Positions 1 to 8,218 of a stretch of DNA of 64,000 nt are shown here, piece after piece. The position numbers and the translations under genes were made by a program. The stretch covers positions 1,860,001 through 1,924,000 of the forward strand of contig NZ_CP012697.1 in assembly GCF_001314225.1 (NCBI RefSeq), read 5' to 3'. Position 1 is the stretch's first letter. Every line of letters begins with the position of its first letter. The stretch comes from Microbacterium sp. No. 7 (GTDB taxonomy: Bacteria > Actinomycetota > Actinomycetes > Actinomycetales > Microbacteriaceae). Under the pieces are notes generated by a model. It made no database searches and was not told where the DNA came from. It saw only the letters and a list, made by a program, of their open reading frames with translations.

Positions 1-2
1 GT

Positions 3-650
3 CGCGAGCCCGGCGGGGACCTCGCGCTGCTGCTCGCCGAGCGCGACGACGCGCGGGCGGGCGCCCCGCCGGTCGTGCCCGACCGCATCCCGGCATCGCG
101 CTTCAAAGACGTGCGCGCCGACGGCGGCGCCTCGTTCGCGCGGCCGCTTCCCGAGCGCCCCTACCGGCAGACGCGCGTGGGCACGCGGTTCCACGCGTGG
201 ATCGAGCAGAGGTCGGGCCTCGCCGGCGCGGGCTCCTCGCTCGACGACGCGCTCTGGGACGACGACGCTCTCGCCGACGACGTCCCGCACGACGGCGAGG
301 AGGCGCAGACGCTCGACGCGCTGAAGGAGGCCTTCCTGGCGTCGGAGTGGGCGGGGCTGCAGCCGGTCGAGGTCGAGTCGGAGATCGACTTCGTCCTGCC
401 CGACGCGCTCGGCGACGGGCAGGACCGCATCGTCATCTGCAAGCTCGACGCGGTCTACCGTCGCGGCGACCGCGTGGAGATCGTCGATTGGAAGACCGGC
501 GCGGCCCCCCGCACGGCGGCGCAGCGGGAGGCGCGCATGCTGCAGCTGGAGCTGTACCGCACGGCGTACCACGCCGCGCGCGGCGTGCCGCTGGAGCAGA
601 TCGACGTCGCCCTCTTCTATGTCGCCGAGGGCCTCGTCCTGCGCGGCTGA
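3..650 (+). CDS. ATP-dependent helicase/nuclease, C-terminal part (AdnB/RecB-like), truncated by the window start
   Basis: The frame is open from the first bases, so the gene begins upstream and only about 215 C-terminal residues are visible. The visible part matches a RecB-type PD-(D/E)XK nuclease domain: an acidic strand with CKLDAVY is followed by IVDWKTG, whose Asp and Lys are the usual catalytic residues, and then by a QLELYR segment typical of motif QxxxY. Mycobacterial AdnAB helicase-nucleases end in such a domain and have the same neighbours (nudC and uvrD2 homologues), so a role in double-strand break end resection is likely. The helicase motifs lie outside the window, so the AdnB assignment is inferred from context and the nuclease assignment is read from sequence. 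Confidence 0.8.
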   Translation, partial: REPGGDLALLLAERDDARAGAPPVVPDRIPASRFKDVRADGGASFARPLPERPYRQTRVGTRFHAWIEQRSGLAGAGSSLDDALWDDDALADDVPHDGEEAQTLDALKEAFLASEWAGLQPVEVESEIDFVLPDALGDGQDRIVICKLDAVYRRGDRVEIVDWKTGAAPRTAAQREARMLQLELYRTAYHAARGVPLEQIDVALFYVAEGLVLRG

Positions 651-686
651 GCCCGCCCCCGGGCCGCGTGCGCCGCGGACGTCCGC

Positions 687-1934
687 TCAGGCGGTGCCCG
701 TCCAGCGGCGCAGGGCGTTCTGCGCCGCCGTGTCGACGTCGGCGTCGGTCTCGTCGTCCGGCGGCGTGTCCACGGGCCCGCGCGCATGGCCCTGCGTGTC
801 GCGCAGGCGCGTCATCGTCGCGTTCCAGCCCGACAGATCGATCGGAACCGTCGGCTGCGCCGCCGAGGTGTGCTCGTCGTCGACCAGCAGCGCCAGCTCG
901 TCGGGGGAGTACGCGTCGGTCTGCATCGAGGTGTCGACGCCCGGCGCGGGCGTGACCCGCCCGCCCGCCGTGATCGCGTCCTGCACGCTGATCGTCTGCG
1001 TCGCGAGCGGCGGCTCGTCGCGCACCGCGGCGTCGAGCGACACGAGCAGCTCACGGGCGTCGGCGATGATCGACGCGGAGCCGACCGCCGTGCCGTGCAC
1101 GAGCCACTTCGCGAACTCCAGCTCGGCGTACAGGCGCGTGCGCGCCGTCAGCAGCGCGTCCGGGGCGCGGTGCGACCGCTCGGCGTACGTCGCGATGACG
1201 TCGTCGCGGGCCATCGGCGACGACGCCGTCCAGTGCAGGTCGACCGCCGGGTCGCCGACGCCGAGGCCGCCCCACGTGAGCAGCCCGGTCACCGCGGGAA
1301 CGCCCGCGGCGGTGTCCTCGAGCACGAACGACGCCGGGTCGGCGCCGCCGAGGGTGACCGTCGTCTCGAAGCGCCACAGGCCGTCGGCGCCGAGGGCGGT
1401 GCTCCAGCGGCGCAGCAGCCCGAACGGCAGCTCGCCCGTCGCCTCGGCGCGGTCGAGCAGGCGCTCGGCGTCGTCGCGGGCCTGCGCCGCGCTGCGCACG
1501 GGCAGTCCGGCGTCGCGGATGACGGCGACGGGAAGGTCGTGCACGCGGGCGATCGCGTCGGCGATCGCCGTGGCGACGCCCGGTCCGGGCGGCACGTGCT
1601 TCGCGTCGACGCGGTAGCCCGGCAGGAGGGTCTGCACGACGGCGTGCCGTCCGTCGACCACGGTCTCGCCGAGCACGTCGGGCGCGCCGAACGGCAGCAC
1701 GCCGCGCACGCCCGCCGTGAGGGCCTTGAGCGCGCGCGCCTCGCCGCGCAGCTCGTCGTCGGCCTCGTCGCTCGTGGGAACGCGCACGACGACCCGGCGG
1801 CCGTCGTCGAGGGTCGCCACGGCGCTGTCGAACCGGCCGCCGCCGCCCTCGGTGAGCGGGCGCACACCGGTGACGGCGGCCTGCGGAAGAGCGGCGGTCA
1901 CCGACGCGGCTAGAGTGAGAGCTGAGCGTGCCAT
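687..1934 (-). CDS. Aminoglycoside phosphotransferase (APH)-family kinase-like protein
   Basis: The predicted protein has 415 residues. The first 300 resemble the APH/choline kinase fold: an N-lobe with RVVVRVPTSDEAD supplying the likely ATP-binding region, a central ARVHDLP segment, and LTWGGLGVGDPAVDLHW. The last matches the metal-binding region of this fold (normally D.E/D with GDPxxDLA). The usual HGDLHxGN loop is not obvious, so activity and substrate are uncertain. The last 110 residues are acidic, low in complexity and probably disordered. The start ATG at 1934 follows a TACTGT hexamer 7 nt upstream and also GGAGG. It is divergent from nudC. It could be a resistance enzyme, but a housekeeping small-molecule kinase is equally possible. 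Confidence 0.72.
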   Translation of the reverse strand: MARSALTLAASVTAALPQAAVTGVRPLTEGGGGRFDSAVATLDDGRRVVVRVPTSDEADDELRGEARALKALTAGVRGVLPFGAPDVLGETVVDGRHAVVQTLLPGYRVDAKHVPPGPGVATAIADAIARVHDLPVAVIRDAGLPVRSAAQARDDAERLLDRAEATGELPFGLLRRWSTALGADGLWRFETTVTLGGADPASFVLEDTAAGVPAVTGLLTWGGLGVGDPAVDLHWTASSPMARDDVIATYAERSHRAPDALLTARTRLYAELEFAKWLVHGTAVGSASIIADARELLVSLDAAVRDEPPLATQTISVQDAITAGGRVTPAPGVDTSMQTDAYSPDELALLVDDEHTSAAQPTVPIDLSGWNATMTRLRDTQGHARGPVDTPPDDETDADVDTAAQNALRRWTGTA

Positions 1935-1999
1935 GACCTCCACAGTAAGTGGGGCGCACGCCATCGGCTTCGCGCCACGCCCGGCAAGAGAGGTCCCCG

Positions 2000-2929
2000 A
2001 TGACGTCCGATGACACTTCCTCGCGAGCGCCGCTCCCTTCGCTGGCGCCGCTGGCGCGCGGCGGCCTCGACCGCTCCGCGGCGGAGCGCACCCAGCCCGA
2101 TCTGCTGGAGCGGCTGCGTGCGGATGCCGGCACCCGCGTACTCCCGGCGCACGCCGACCGCGCGCCGCTCGACGAGGCGGGGCGCCTGCTGCTCGTCGCC
2201 CCGCACGACGTCGCCGAGCACGCCCGGTGGGCGTTCCTCGGACGCGACGCCGACGGCACGGCCCTGCTCGTGGCCGCGACCGCGGCCGAGGAGCCGGCGC
2301 CGGTCGAGGCGGAGCGGTGGGGCGCCCTGCGCGCCGTCGGCGGCGATCTGCCGGCCGACCAGTCGGGCGCCTTCGTCGAGGCGGTCTCCCTCGGCCGCTG
2401 GCTCGTCGACGCGCCGCACTGCGCCGGGTGCGGCGCACGCCTCGAAGACCGTCAGGCGGGCTGGGCCCGGCGCTGCCCCGCGTGCGATCGCGAGCACTTC
2501 CCGCGCACCGATCCCGCCGTCATCGTCGGCGTGATCTCCTCCGACGGCGAGCGGCTGCTGCTCGGGCGGAACGCGCTGTGGGCCGCCGCGAACATGTTCT
2601 CGACGTTCGCCGGCTTCGTCGAGGCGGGGGAGTCGCTGGAGACCACGATCGTGCGCGAGGTCGAGGAGGAGGCCGGCGTGCGCGTCGCGCGGCTGGAGTA
2701 CCGCGGCTCTCAGGCCTGGCCGTATCCGCGCTCGCTCATGCTCGGCTTCCACGCGCACGCGATCGACGACGCCGAGGCCCGCGCCGACGGCGAGGAGATC
2801 GTGGAGGTGCGCTGGTTCACCCGCGAGGAGCTGCGGGCGGGGCTGCGCGGCGAGGCAGACTTCGGGCTGCCCGGGGCGGCTTCGATCGCGCACCGCCTCA
2901 TCGTCGATTGGGTGGAAGAGCGACCATGA
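2000..2929 (+). CDS. nudC: NADH pyrophosphatase / NAD-capped RNA hydrolase NudC
   Basis: The protein has 309 residues, normal for NudC. A four-cysteine zinc ribbon is seen (C141, C144, C159, C162), followed by a Nudix box at about residues 205-227 (GFVEAGES, then REVEEEAGV). The NudC-specific motif SQAWPYPRSLM comes just after the box. The enzyme hydrolyses NADH to NMNH and AMP and can remove NAD caps from RNA. The ATG at 2000 was chosen because the protein homology begins there; in-frame ATG at 1949 is upstream but unsupported. The stop overlaps the start of the helicase gene (ATGA), so the two are translationally coupled. The pairing of nudC with uvrD2 is also found in mycobacteria. Confidence 0.93.
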   Translation: MTSDDTSSRAPLPSLAPLARGGLDRSAAERTQPDLLERLRADAGTRVLPAHADRAPLDEAGRLLLVAPHDVAEHARWAFLGRDADGTALLVAATAAEEPAPVEAERWGALRAVGGDLPADQSGAFVEAVSLGRWLVDAPHCAGCGARLEDRQAGWARRCPACDREHFPRTDPAVIVGVISSDGERLLLGRNALWAAANMFSTFAGFVEAGESLETTIVREVEEEAGVRVARLEYRGSQAWPYPRSLMLGFHAHAIDDAEARADGEEIVEVRWFTREELRAGLRGEADFGLPGAASIAHRLIVDWVEERP

Positions 2930-4659
2930 CGGGAGCGGGTGCGGCCGGACGCGAGCCGGCCGCGACGGGACCGCTCGCGGGTCTCGACCCGCAGCAGCTC
3001 GAGGCCGCGACGGCCGTGCGCGGTCCCGTGTGCGTGCTCGCCGGGGCGGGCACGGGCAAGACCCGCGTCGTCACCCGCCGCATCGCGCACGCCGTCGAGA
3101 CGGGCGCCTTCACGCCGCAGCGGGTGATGGCGGTGACGTTCACGACGAAGGCGGCGGGCGAGATGCGGGGCCGGCTGCGGGCGCTCGGCGTCGACGGCGT
3201 CGCGGCGCGCACGTTCCACGCCGCCGCGCTCGCGCAGCTCAACTACTTCTGGCCGCAGGTGGCCGGCGACACGGCGCCGGCCGTGCTGTCGGGCAAGGTG
3301 CGCCTGCTCGGGCAGGTCGCCGACGAGGCGCGCGTGCGCGTCGACGGTGCGACGCTGCGCGACCTCGCGGCGCGCATCGAGCGGCGCAAGGTCACGATGC
3401 TGTCGATCGAGGAGGACGCCGCGCGGCATCCGCGCGGGCTCGGCGCGCTCGACGCGGATGCGGTCGCCGATCTGCAGCGCGCCTACGAGCGGCACAAGGA
3501 CGGCCGGCGGCAGCTCGACTTCGAGGACGTGCTGCTCGCCTGCGCGGGCATGATCGAGGCCGAGCCCCGCGTCGCGCAGGCCGTGCGCGAGCAGTACCGG
3601 CACTTCACGGTCGACGAGTTCCAGGACATCTCGCCGCTGCAGTTCCGGCTGCTCGAGCTGTGGCTGGGCGCGCGGCGCGATCTGTGCGTCGTGGGCGATC
3701 CGAGCCAGACGATCTATTCGTTCGCGGGCGCCGACCCGGCGTATCTCCTCGAGTTCACGCACCGGTATCCCGACGCGCAGGTCGTGCGCCTGGAGCGCAA
3801 CTACCGCTCGGACGCCGCCGTGCTCGCCGTCGCGAACACGCTCATGCGGGGCCGTCCGGGTGCGCTCGAGCTGCGCGGCGACGCGCCGCCGGGCCCGAAG
3901 CCGCGGCTGCGCGGCTACCCCGACGAGCGCGCCGAGGCCGAGGGCGTGGCGGCGCTCGTCGCCGCGCAGCTGGCCGCGGGCGCCCGGCCGGCCGAGGTCG
4001 CGGTGCTGTATCGCGCGAACGCGCAGTCGGCGCTGCTGCTGTCGGCGCTCGCCGCGCGCGGGATCGCCGCGAAGGTGCTCGGCGGCGCCCGGTTCTTCGA
4101 CCTGCCCGAGGTGCGCCAGGCGGTGCTCGCGCTGCGCGGCGCCGCGGTGGCCCCGACCACGGCCCCGCTCGCGCAGGCCGTGCGCGACATCCTGCGCTCG
4201 CTCGGGCTGACCGACGAGCCGCCCGCGGCCGACGGCGCGCTGCGCGAGGGCTGGGAGGCGCGGGCCACTCTGCTGCGGCTGGCCGAGCAGGCCCCCGAGG
4301 ACATGACGATGCGCGCGTTCGCCGACGATCTGCAGGCGCGCGCCCGCGATCAGCACGAGCCGACGATGGAGACCGTGACGCTCGCGACGCTGCACGCGGC
4401 GAAGGGCCTGGAGTGGCCGCACGTGCATCTCGTCGGACTCGCGGAGGGGCTGCTGCCCATCGGCTACGCGACGACCTTCGAGCAGGTCGACGAGGAGCGG
4501 CGGCTCGCCTACGTGGGCATCACGCGGGCCGCGCGAACCCTGTCGCTGTCGTGGGCGGACGGTGCGCGGGGTCCCTCGCGGTTCCTGCAGGAGATCGGCA
4601 CAGACACGCTGGATGCGGGCGGTGCGAGAACCAGCGGCGGCGCTCGCTCGTCGCGCTGA
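2926..4659 (+). CDS. uvrD2: ATP-dependent DNA helicase, UvrD2-like (superfamily 1)
   Basis: The protein has 577 residues with the full set of SF1A helicase motifs: Walker A AGAGTGKT (Lys45), Walker B DEFQD (Asp230), QTIYSFAGA, LERNYRS, LHAAKGLEW and motif VI VGITRAAR (Val530). It unwinds DNA 3'-5' in repair. Mycobacterial UvrD2 is about 700 residues and continues into an HRDC domain and a four-cysteine module; here the protein stops roughly 40 residues after motif VI, so these are missing. It overlaps nudC by 4 nt. Its last 140 bp run antisense to the end of the next gene, an unusually long convergent overlap that includes helicase motif VI. Confidence 0.9.
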   Translation: MTGAGAAGREPAATGPLAGLDPQQLEAATAVRGPVCVLAGAGTGKTRVVTRRIAHAVETGAFTPQRVMAVTFTTKAAGEMRGRLRALGVDGVAARTFHAAALAQLNYFWPQVAGDTAPAVLSGKVRLLGQVADEARVRVDGATLRDLAARIERRKVTMLSIEEDAARHPRGLGALDADAVADLQRAYERHKDGRRQLDFEDVLLACAGMIEAEPRVAQAVREQYRHFTVDEFQDISPLQFRLLELWLGARRDLCVVGDPSQTIYSFAGADPAYLLEFTHRYPDAQVVRLERNYRSDAAVLAVANTLMRGRPGALELRGDAPPGPKPRLRGYPDERAEAEGVAALVAAQLAAGARPAEVAVLYRANAQSALLLSALAARGIAAKVLGGARFFDLPEVRQAVLALRGAAVAPTTAPLAQAVRDILRSLGLTDEPPAADGALREGWEARATLLRLAEQAPEDMTMRAFADDLQARARDQHEPTMETVTLATLHAAKGLEWPHVHLVGLAEGLLPIGYATTFEQVDEERRLAYVGITRAARTLSLSWADGARGPSRFLQEIGTDTLDAGGARTSGGARSSR

Positions 4660-5362
4660 GCACGACCGAGAACGACGGCGTCGCGGCGCCCGCGCGCAGG
4701 AGGCGCACGGCGACGGCGGCCGCCTCGACCAGCAGCGGCGGATCGGTCGCGACGGCCGCGCGGCCGAGCAGCTGCGTGGCGAGCTGCGGCCACTCGGGGT
4801 CGCGGTCGCGCCGGTCGGCGCTGCGGCACGCGAGGCAGGCCGTGCGGCCGGGCACGACCAGGGGGCCGACCGTGACGCGATCGCCGGCCAGCTCGATCGG
4901 CAGGTGCGCGACGTCGGCGGACATCAGGCGCCCGGCCCGCTGGGGGAGCGTCAGCCGGTGGCTCACGGCGACGACCGTGTGCCGGGGATCGGGGTCGTCG
5001 ACGACCCATCGCGTCGTGCTCTCGGGCGAGGCCCCCGCGGCCCGCAGGCCGGCGACCAGCGAGGACTCGTCGGCATAGGCGGTGTCGGGCGGCATCTCGA
5101 GGCGCAGCGGCGGCAGGCCGGGCGGGCCCGGGTGCAGCGCCGGCGCGATCTGCGCGACGAACCTCTCCGTCTCCGCGGCGGACGCCCCGAGCGAGCGCGC
5201 GAGGGGGATGAGCATCGCGTCGGGGATGCCGGTGCTCAGCTCATCGAGCAGCGCCTCCTGCCACGGCGTCACGTCGTCGAGACGGATGGGGGCGTCCGTG
5301 CCCAGCTGCACGGAGGAGTCGCGCCGCCACAGGGGCGGGCTCGAGGAGGCCAGTCGGAGCAT
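4520..5362 (-). CDS. Cyclodehydratase / E1-like protein (TOMM C-protein-like), Rv3196-type
   Basis: The 280-residue protein resembles the E1-like part of azole-forming cyclodehydratases without the ATP-using YcaO domain. The middle has VVPGRTACLACRSADRRDRDPEWP, in which the CLAC pair precedes a typical RDPxWP motif, and the C-terminus has HPACLC, the second half of the expected zinc tetrad. Such stand-alone proteins sit beside the DUF2342 metalloprotease in many actinobacteria, and Rv3196 has the same position, but no substrate is known and no YcaO or precursor peptide gene is present here. The gene follows the metalloprotease by 122 bp and is probably cotranscribed with it. Its last 140 bp overlap uvrD2 in antisense; the CLC cysteines lie inside that overlap. 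Confidence 0.72.
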   Translation of the reverse strand: MLRLASSSPPLWRRDSSVQLGTDAPIRLDDVTPWQEALLDELSTGIPDAMLIPLARSLGASAAETERFVAQIAPALHPGPPGLPPLRLEMPPDTAYADESSLVAGLRAAGASPESTTRWVVDDPDPRHTVVAVSHRLTLPQRAGRLMSADVAHLPIELAGDRVTVGPLVVPGRTACLACRSADRRDRDPEWPQLATQLLGRAAVATDPPLLVEAAAVAVRLLRAGAATPSFSVVLSATSERRRWFSHRPHPACLCRSPAGTARDPAHRPPTTATGFARPA

Positions 5363-5484
5363 GTCCCGATCGTGGCATCCCGCCGCCCGCTCGGCGGCCG
5401 CTGTCCACAGGTCAGGTCGCGACGTCGCCGAGAACGCCGCCTGGGGACGAGGACTCGTCCGCCGGAGAGCGCCGGACGGCGCGG

Positions 5485-6873
5485 TCAGCGCTCGCCGGCA
5501 TCCGCCTCGTCGTCGCCCGGCTCCCCGTGGCCGGCCCGCTCGTCGTCCGCCCCGCGCAGCAGCTCCTCGAGCGCGTCGTCGAGCGCGTCGCGCGGGGGCT
5601 CCTCGCCGCGCGCCCGCGCCTCGAGCCGGGCCACGAGCGCGGCGGGGTCGTCGATGTCCTCGGCGGTGGGCATGAGGTCGGGGTAGTCCCAGAGCGCGTC
5701 GCGCGCGGCGGGACCGACCGCGTCGGTCACCGCGCGCCACATCGCGGCCGCCTCGCGCAGGCGCCGAGGCCGCAGCGTGAGGCCGACGAGCGACTCGAGC
5801 GCGTCCTCGGCGGGGCCGCCGACGGCGCGCCGCCGGCGCACGGTCTCGGAGATGCGGCCCGCGGCGGGCAGCCGCCCGGTGGCGTCGTCGGTGACGACCT
5901 CCACCCAGCCCTCGATCGTCGCGAGCACGTTCTCCAGCCGCGCCAGCGCGGCGGTCTGGGCCGGCGTGCGCGCCGGCAGCAGGGCGCCGCTCTGCAGCGC
6001 GGCCTGCAGCTCCTGCGGGTTCGACGGGTCGAAGCGCGTCGCGAGGTCTTCGAGGGCGCTCGTGTCGACGTGGATGCCGCGGGCGAAGTCGGTCACCTGC
6101 GAGATCACGTGCAGGCGCAGCCAGCGCGCGTGCCGGAAGAGGCGGGCGTGCGCGAGCTCGCGGGTCGCGAGGTACAGCGCGAGCTGATCCTGCTCGATGT
6201 CGAGGTCGCGGCCGAAGTCGGCGAAGTTCTGCGGCAGGATCGCCGCCTCGCCGTCGGGCATCACCGGCAGGCCGACGTCGCCCCCCGAGACGACCTCCTG
6301 CGACAGGCGCCCGATCACCTGGCCGAGCTGCGCGGCGAACAGCGAGCCGCCGAGCGAGCGCATGAGGCGTCCCGCGCCCGCGACGATGCCCTTCATCTCC
6401 TCGGGGGTCTGCTCGTCGATCGCGGCGGTGAGCGCGTCGGCGATCGAGAGTGCGACGGGCTCGGCGAGCTGCTGCCACACCGCGATCGTGTGCTCGACCC
6501 ACTGCCCGCGCGTCATCGCGACGGGCACCGAGGCGAGCTCCGAGATCGACGTCGCCTCGCTGAGCCAGAGGTTCGCGAGCGCGAACGCCTGGGCGAGGTC
6601 GCCGCGCGAGCCGTCGGTGATCGAGAGCCCGTCCCGGTTGGCCAGGTGCAGCGCCTGCGTCTTGGCGGCGTTCCAGTCGATGCCGCCGTCGGCGCCGGCC
6701 CCGCCGGCGAACAGGCCCTGCATCGCGCGCATCGCCTGCTGCATCATGGCGGGCTCGACGCCCATCGCGCGCAGCTGCTCCATCATCGCCGGGTCGACCG
6801 CGCCCTGACCGCCGAGAAGGTTTCGCAGCAGCTCCTGGAAGTCGTCGTCGCCGGGGCGGTCCTCGTCGGTCAT
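5485..6873 (-). CDS. Zinc-dependent metalloprotease, DUF2342 family
   Basis: The 462-residue protein belongs to the actinobacterial zincin-like family known as DUF2342 / zinc-dependent metalloprotease. The active-site helix is seen as LYLATRELAHARLF, a degenerate ExxH-type motif, in the middle of the protein. The N-terminus is acidic and Met/Gln-rich with no signal peptide, so the protein is cytoplasmic or acts at the membrane face; the C-terminal 50 residues are acidic and likely disordered. It is encoded upstream of the cyclodehydratase-like gene and divergent from the PDZ protease gene, the same grouping as Rv3194c-Rv3196. Substrate unknown. The ATG at 6873 is the only good start and follows GAAAGG. 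Confidence 0.85.
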   Translation of the reverse strand: MTDEDRPGDDDFQELLRNLLGGQGAVDPAMMEQLRAMGVEPAMMQQAMRAMQGLFAGGAGADGGIDWNAAKTQALHLANRDGLSITDGSRGDLAQAFALANLWLSEATSISELASVPVAMTRGQWVEHTIAVWQQLAEPVALSIADALTAAIDEQTPEEMKGIVAGAGRLMRSLGGSLFAAQLGQVIGRLSQEVVSGGDVGLPVMPDGEAAILPQNFADFGRDLDIEQDQLALYLATRELAHARLFRHARWLRLHVISQVTDFARGIHVDTSALEDLATRFDPSNPQELQAALQSGALLPARTPAQTAALARLENVLATIEGWVEVVTDDATGRLPAAGRISETVRRRRAVGGPAEDALESLVGLTLRPRRLREAAAMWRAVTDAVGPAARDALWDYPDLMPTAEDIDDPAALVARLEARARGEEPPRDALDDALEELLRGADDERAGHGEPGDDEADAGER

Positions 6874-7008
6874 TTCGGGCGCCTTTCAGCTGTGGGATGA
6901 CGTCGCGCTCTAGGCTAATCGCACGTTCCCTTCGAGTGGCCGCGAATCCGCGCGCACCGGGAGCGCACGTGTACGCCGGTCGCGAACGACCGGATCAGGA
7001 AGGACCCC

Positions 7009-8136
7009 GTGGCTCTGTTCGACGAGGCGCCCGCGCGCCCGAGGCGTCGCTCGCGCAGCATGGTCGCCGGCATCTGGGCGGCGACGGTCGCGCTGGTCGC
7101 GCTGTTCGTGCTCACGATCCTGCCGACCTCGTTCGTGATCCAGCAGCCCGGTCCCGTGTTCAACACGCTCGGCACGGCGACGGGCGCCGACGGCGAGGAG
7201 CTGCCGCTCATCAGCGTCGAGGGCGCCGAGACGTTCGCCGCCGAGGGCTCGCTCGACCTGCTGACCGTGCAGGTGCGCGGCAACCGCGAGAGCACGCCGT
7301 CGTGGCTCGACCTCGCGGCCGCGTGGCTCGACACGTCGCGCGCCGTCGTCCCCCTCGACCAGGTCTTCCCCGTCGGCCAGACGCAGGAGGAGCGCAAGGA
7401 GCAGAACTCGGCCCTCATGGTCGACTCGCAGCACGAGGCCACCGCGGCGGCGCTGCTCGAGCTCGGCTACGACGTCGACGCGCGCATCGTCATCACGGGG
7501 TTCACCGAGGACTCGCCCTCGGCGGGCGTCCTGGAGGACGGCGACATCGTGCGCGCCGCCGACGGCACGCCCGTGGACTTCGTCGAAGACCTGCGGTCGA
7601 TCATCAACGCGGGCGGCGGCACGCCCGTCGAGCTGACGGTCGAGCGCGACGGCGCCCTGCACGACGTGACCGTGACGCCCGTGGCGGCCGAGACCGACGG
7701 CGCGACCACCTGGCTCATCGGCGTGACGACGATGCGCACGTTCGACTTCCCGATCGACGTCACGATCCAGCTCGACAACGTCGGCGGGCCCAGCGCGGGC
7801 ATGATGTTCGCCCTCGGCATCATCGACCTCCTGACCCCCGGCGACCTCACCGGCGGCCACGCGTTCGCCGGCACCGGCACGATCGACGCGCACGGCGAGG
7901 TCGGCCCGATCGGCGGCATCCGGCAGAAGATGCACGGCGCGCTGTCGGCGGGCGCCGACTACATGCTCGCGCCCCTCGACAACTGCGGCGAGGTCGTCGG
8001 CAACGTCCCCGGCGGCCTCCGGGTGTTCGCCGTGGAGACGCTCGACGAGGCGCTCGAGGTGCTCGAGACGGTGCGGGAGGACGGCGACCTCGACGCGCTG
8101 CCGACGTGCACGACGGCGGCGGCGCCGACGCCCTGA
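7009..8136 (+). CDS. Membrane-anchored PDZ domain / Lon-type (S16) serine protease, YlbL family
   Basis: The 375-residue protein has one N-terminal membrane helix (about residues 19-42), an extracytoplasmic PDZ domain (about 165-240, TGFTEDSPSAGVLEDGD) and a C-terminal Lon protease domain. The catalytic dyad is visible as Ser262 in GGPSAGM and Lys307 in GGIRQKMHGA. It acts outside the membrane, probably in quality control or signalling. The GTG start is preceded by AGGA. Its homologue Rv3194c has the same neighbours, with the UPF0182 gene following in both cases. The fold is clear; targets are unknown. Confidence 0.9.
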   Translation: MALFDEAPARPRRRSRSMVAGIWAATVALVALFVLTILPTSFVIQQPGPVFNTLGTATGADGEELPLISVEGAETFAAEGSLDLLTVQVRGNRESTPSWLDLAAAWLDTSRAVVPLDQVFPVGQTQEERKEQNSALMVDSQHEATAAALLELGYDVDARIVITGFTEDSPSAGVLEDGDIVRAADGTPVDFVEDLRSIINAGGGTPVELTVERDGALHDVTVTPVAAETDGATTWLIGVTTMRTFDFPIDVTIQLDNVGGPSAGMMFALGIIDLLTPGDLTGGHAFAGTGTIDAHGEVGPIGGIRQKMHGALSAGADYMLAPLDNCGEVVGNVPGGLRVFAVETLDEALEVLETVREDGDLDALPTCTTAAAPTP

Positions 8137-8206
8137 CCGACCGCTCCCGAGGCCGTCCGGGCGGCCGTCCGGACCGTCACGCGGCGCTCGCCCAGCCAGT
8201 CCTGCC

Positions 8207-8212
8207 TAGGAT
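8207..8212 (+). promoter_or_regulatory. -10 box of a leaderless transcript (UPF0182 gene)
   Basis: TAGGAT lies 6 nt before the GTG start at 8219. No Shine-Dalgarno sequence is present between them, so transcription probably begins at or next to the start codon. Confidence 0.55.
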
Positions 8213-8218
8213 GGACGG

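Noticed and set aside
687..1934. Antibiotic resistance phosphotransferase
   Set aside because: The APH fold is seen but the catalytic HGD loop is unclear and the gene lies in a conserved context, so resistance cannot be claimed.
2710..4428. Long minus-strand open frame of 572 codons opposite nudC and uvrD2
   Set aside because: Composition is Arg/His/Gln-rich shadow sequence with no motif; the plus strand holds complete enzyme motifs over the same bases.
3030..5078. Plus-strand open frame of 682 codons overlapping uvrD2
   Set aside because: Arg/Ala-rich out-of-frame reading of the helicase gene; no recognisable domain or start signal.
4520..5362. Azole-peptide (TOMM) biosynthetic cluster
   Set aside because: Only the E1-like protein is present; no YcaO, dehydrogenase or precursor peptide gene, and the neighbourhood is a conserved housekeeping block.
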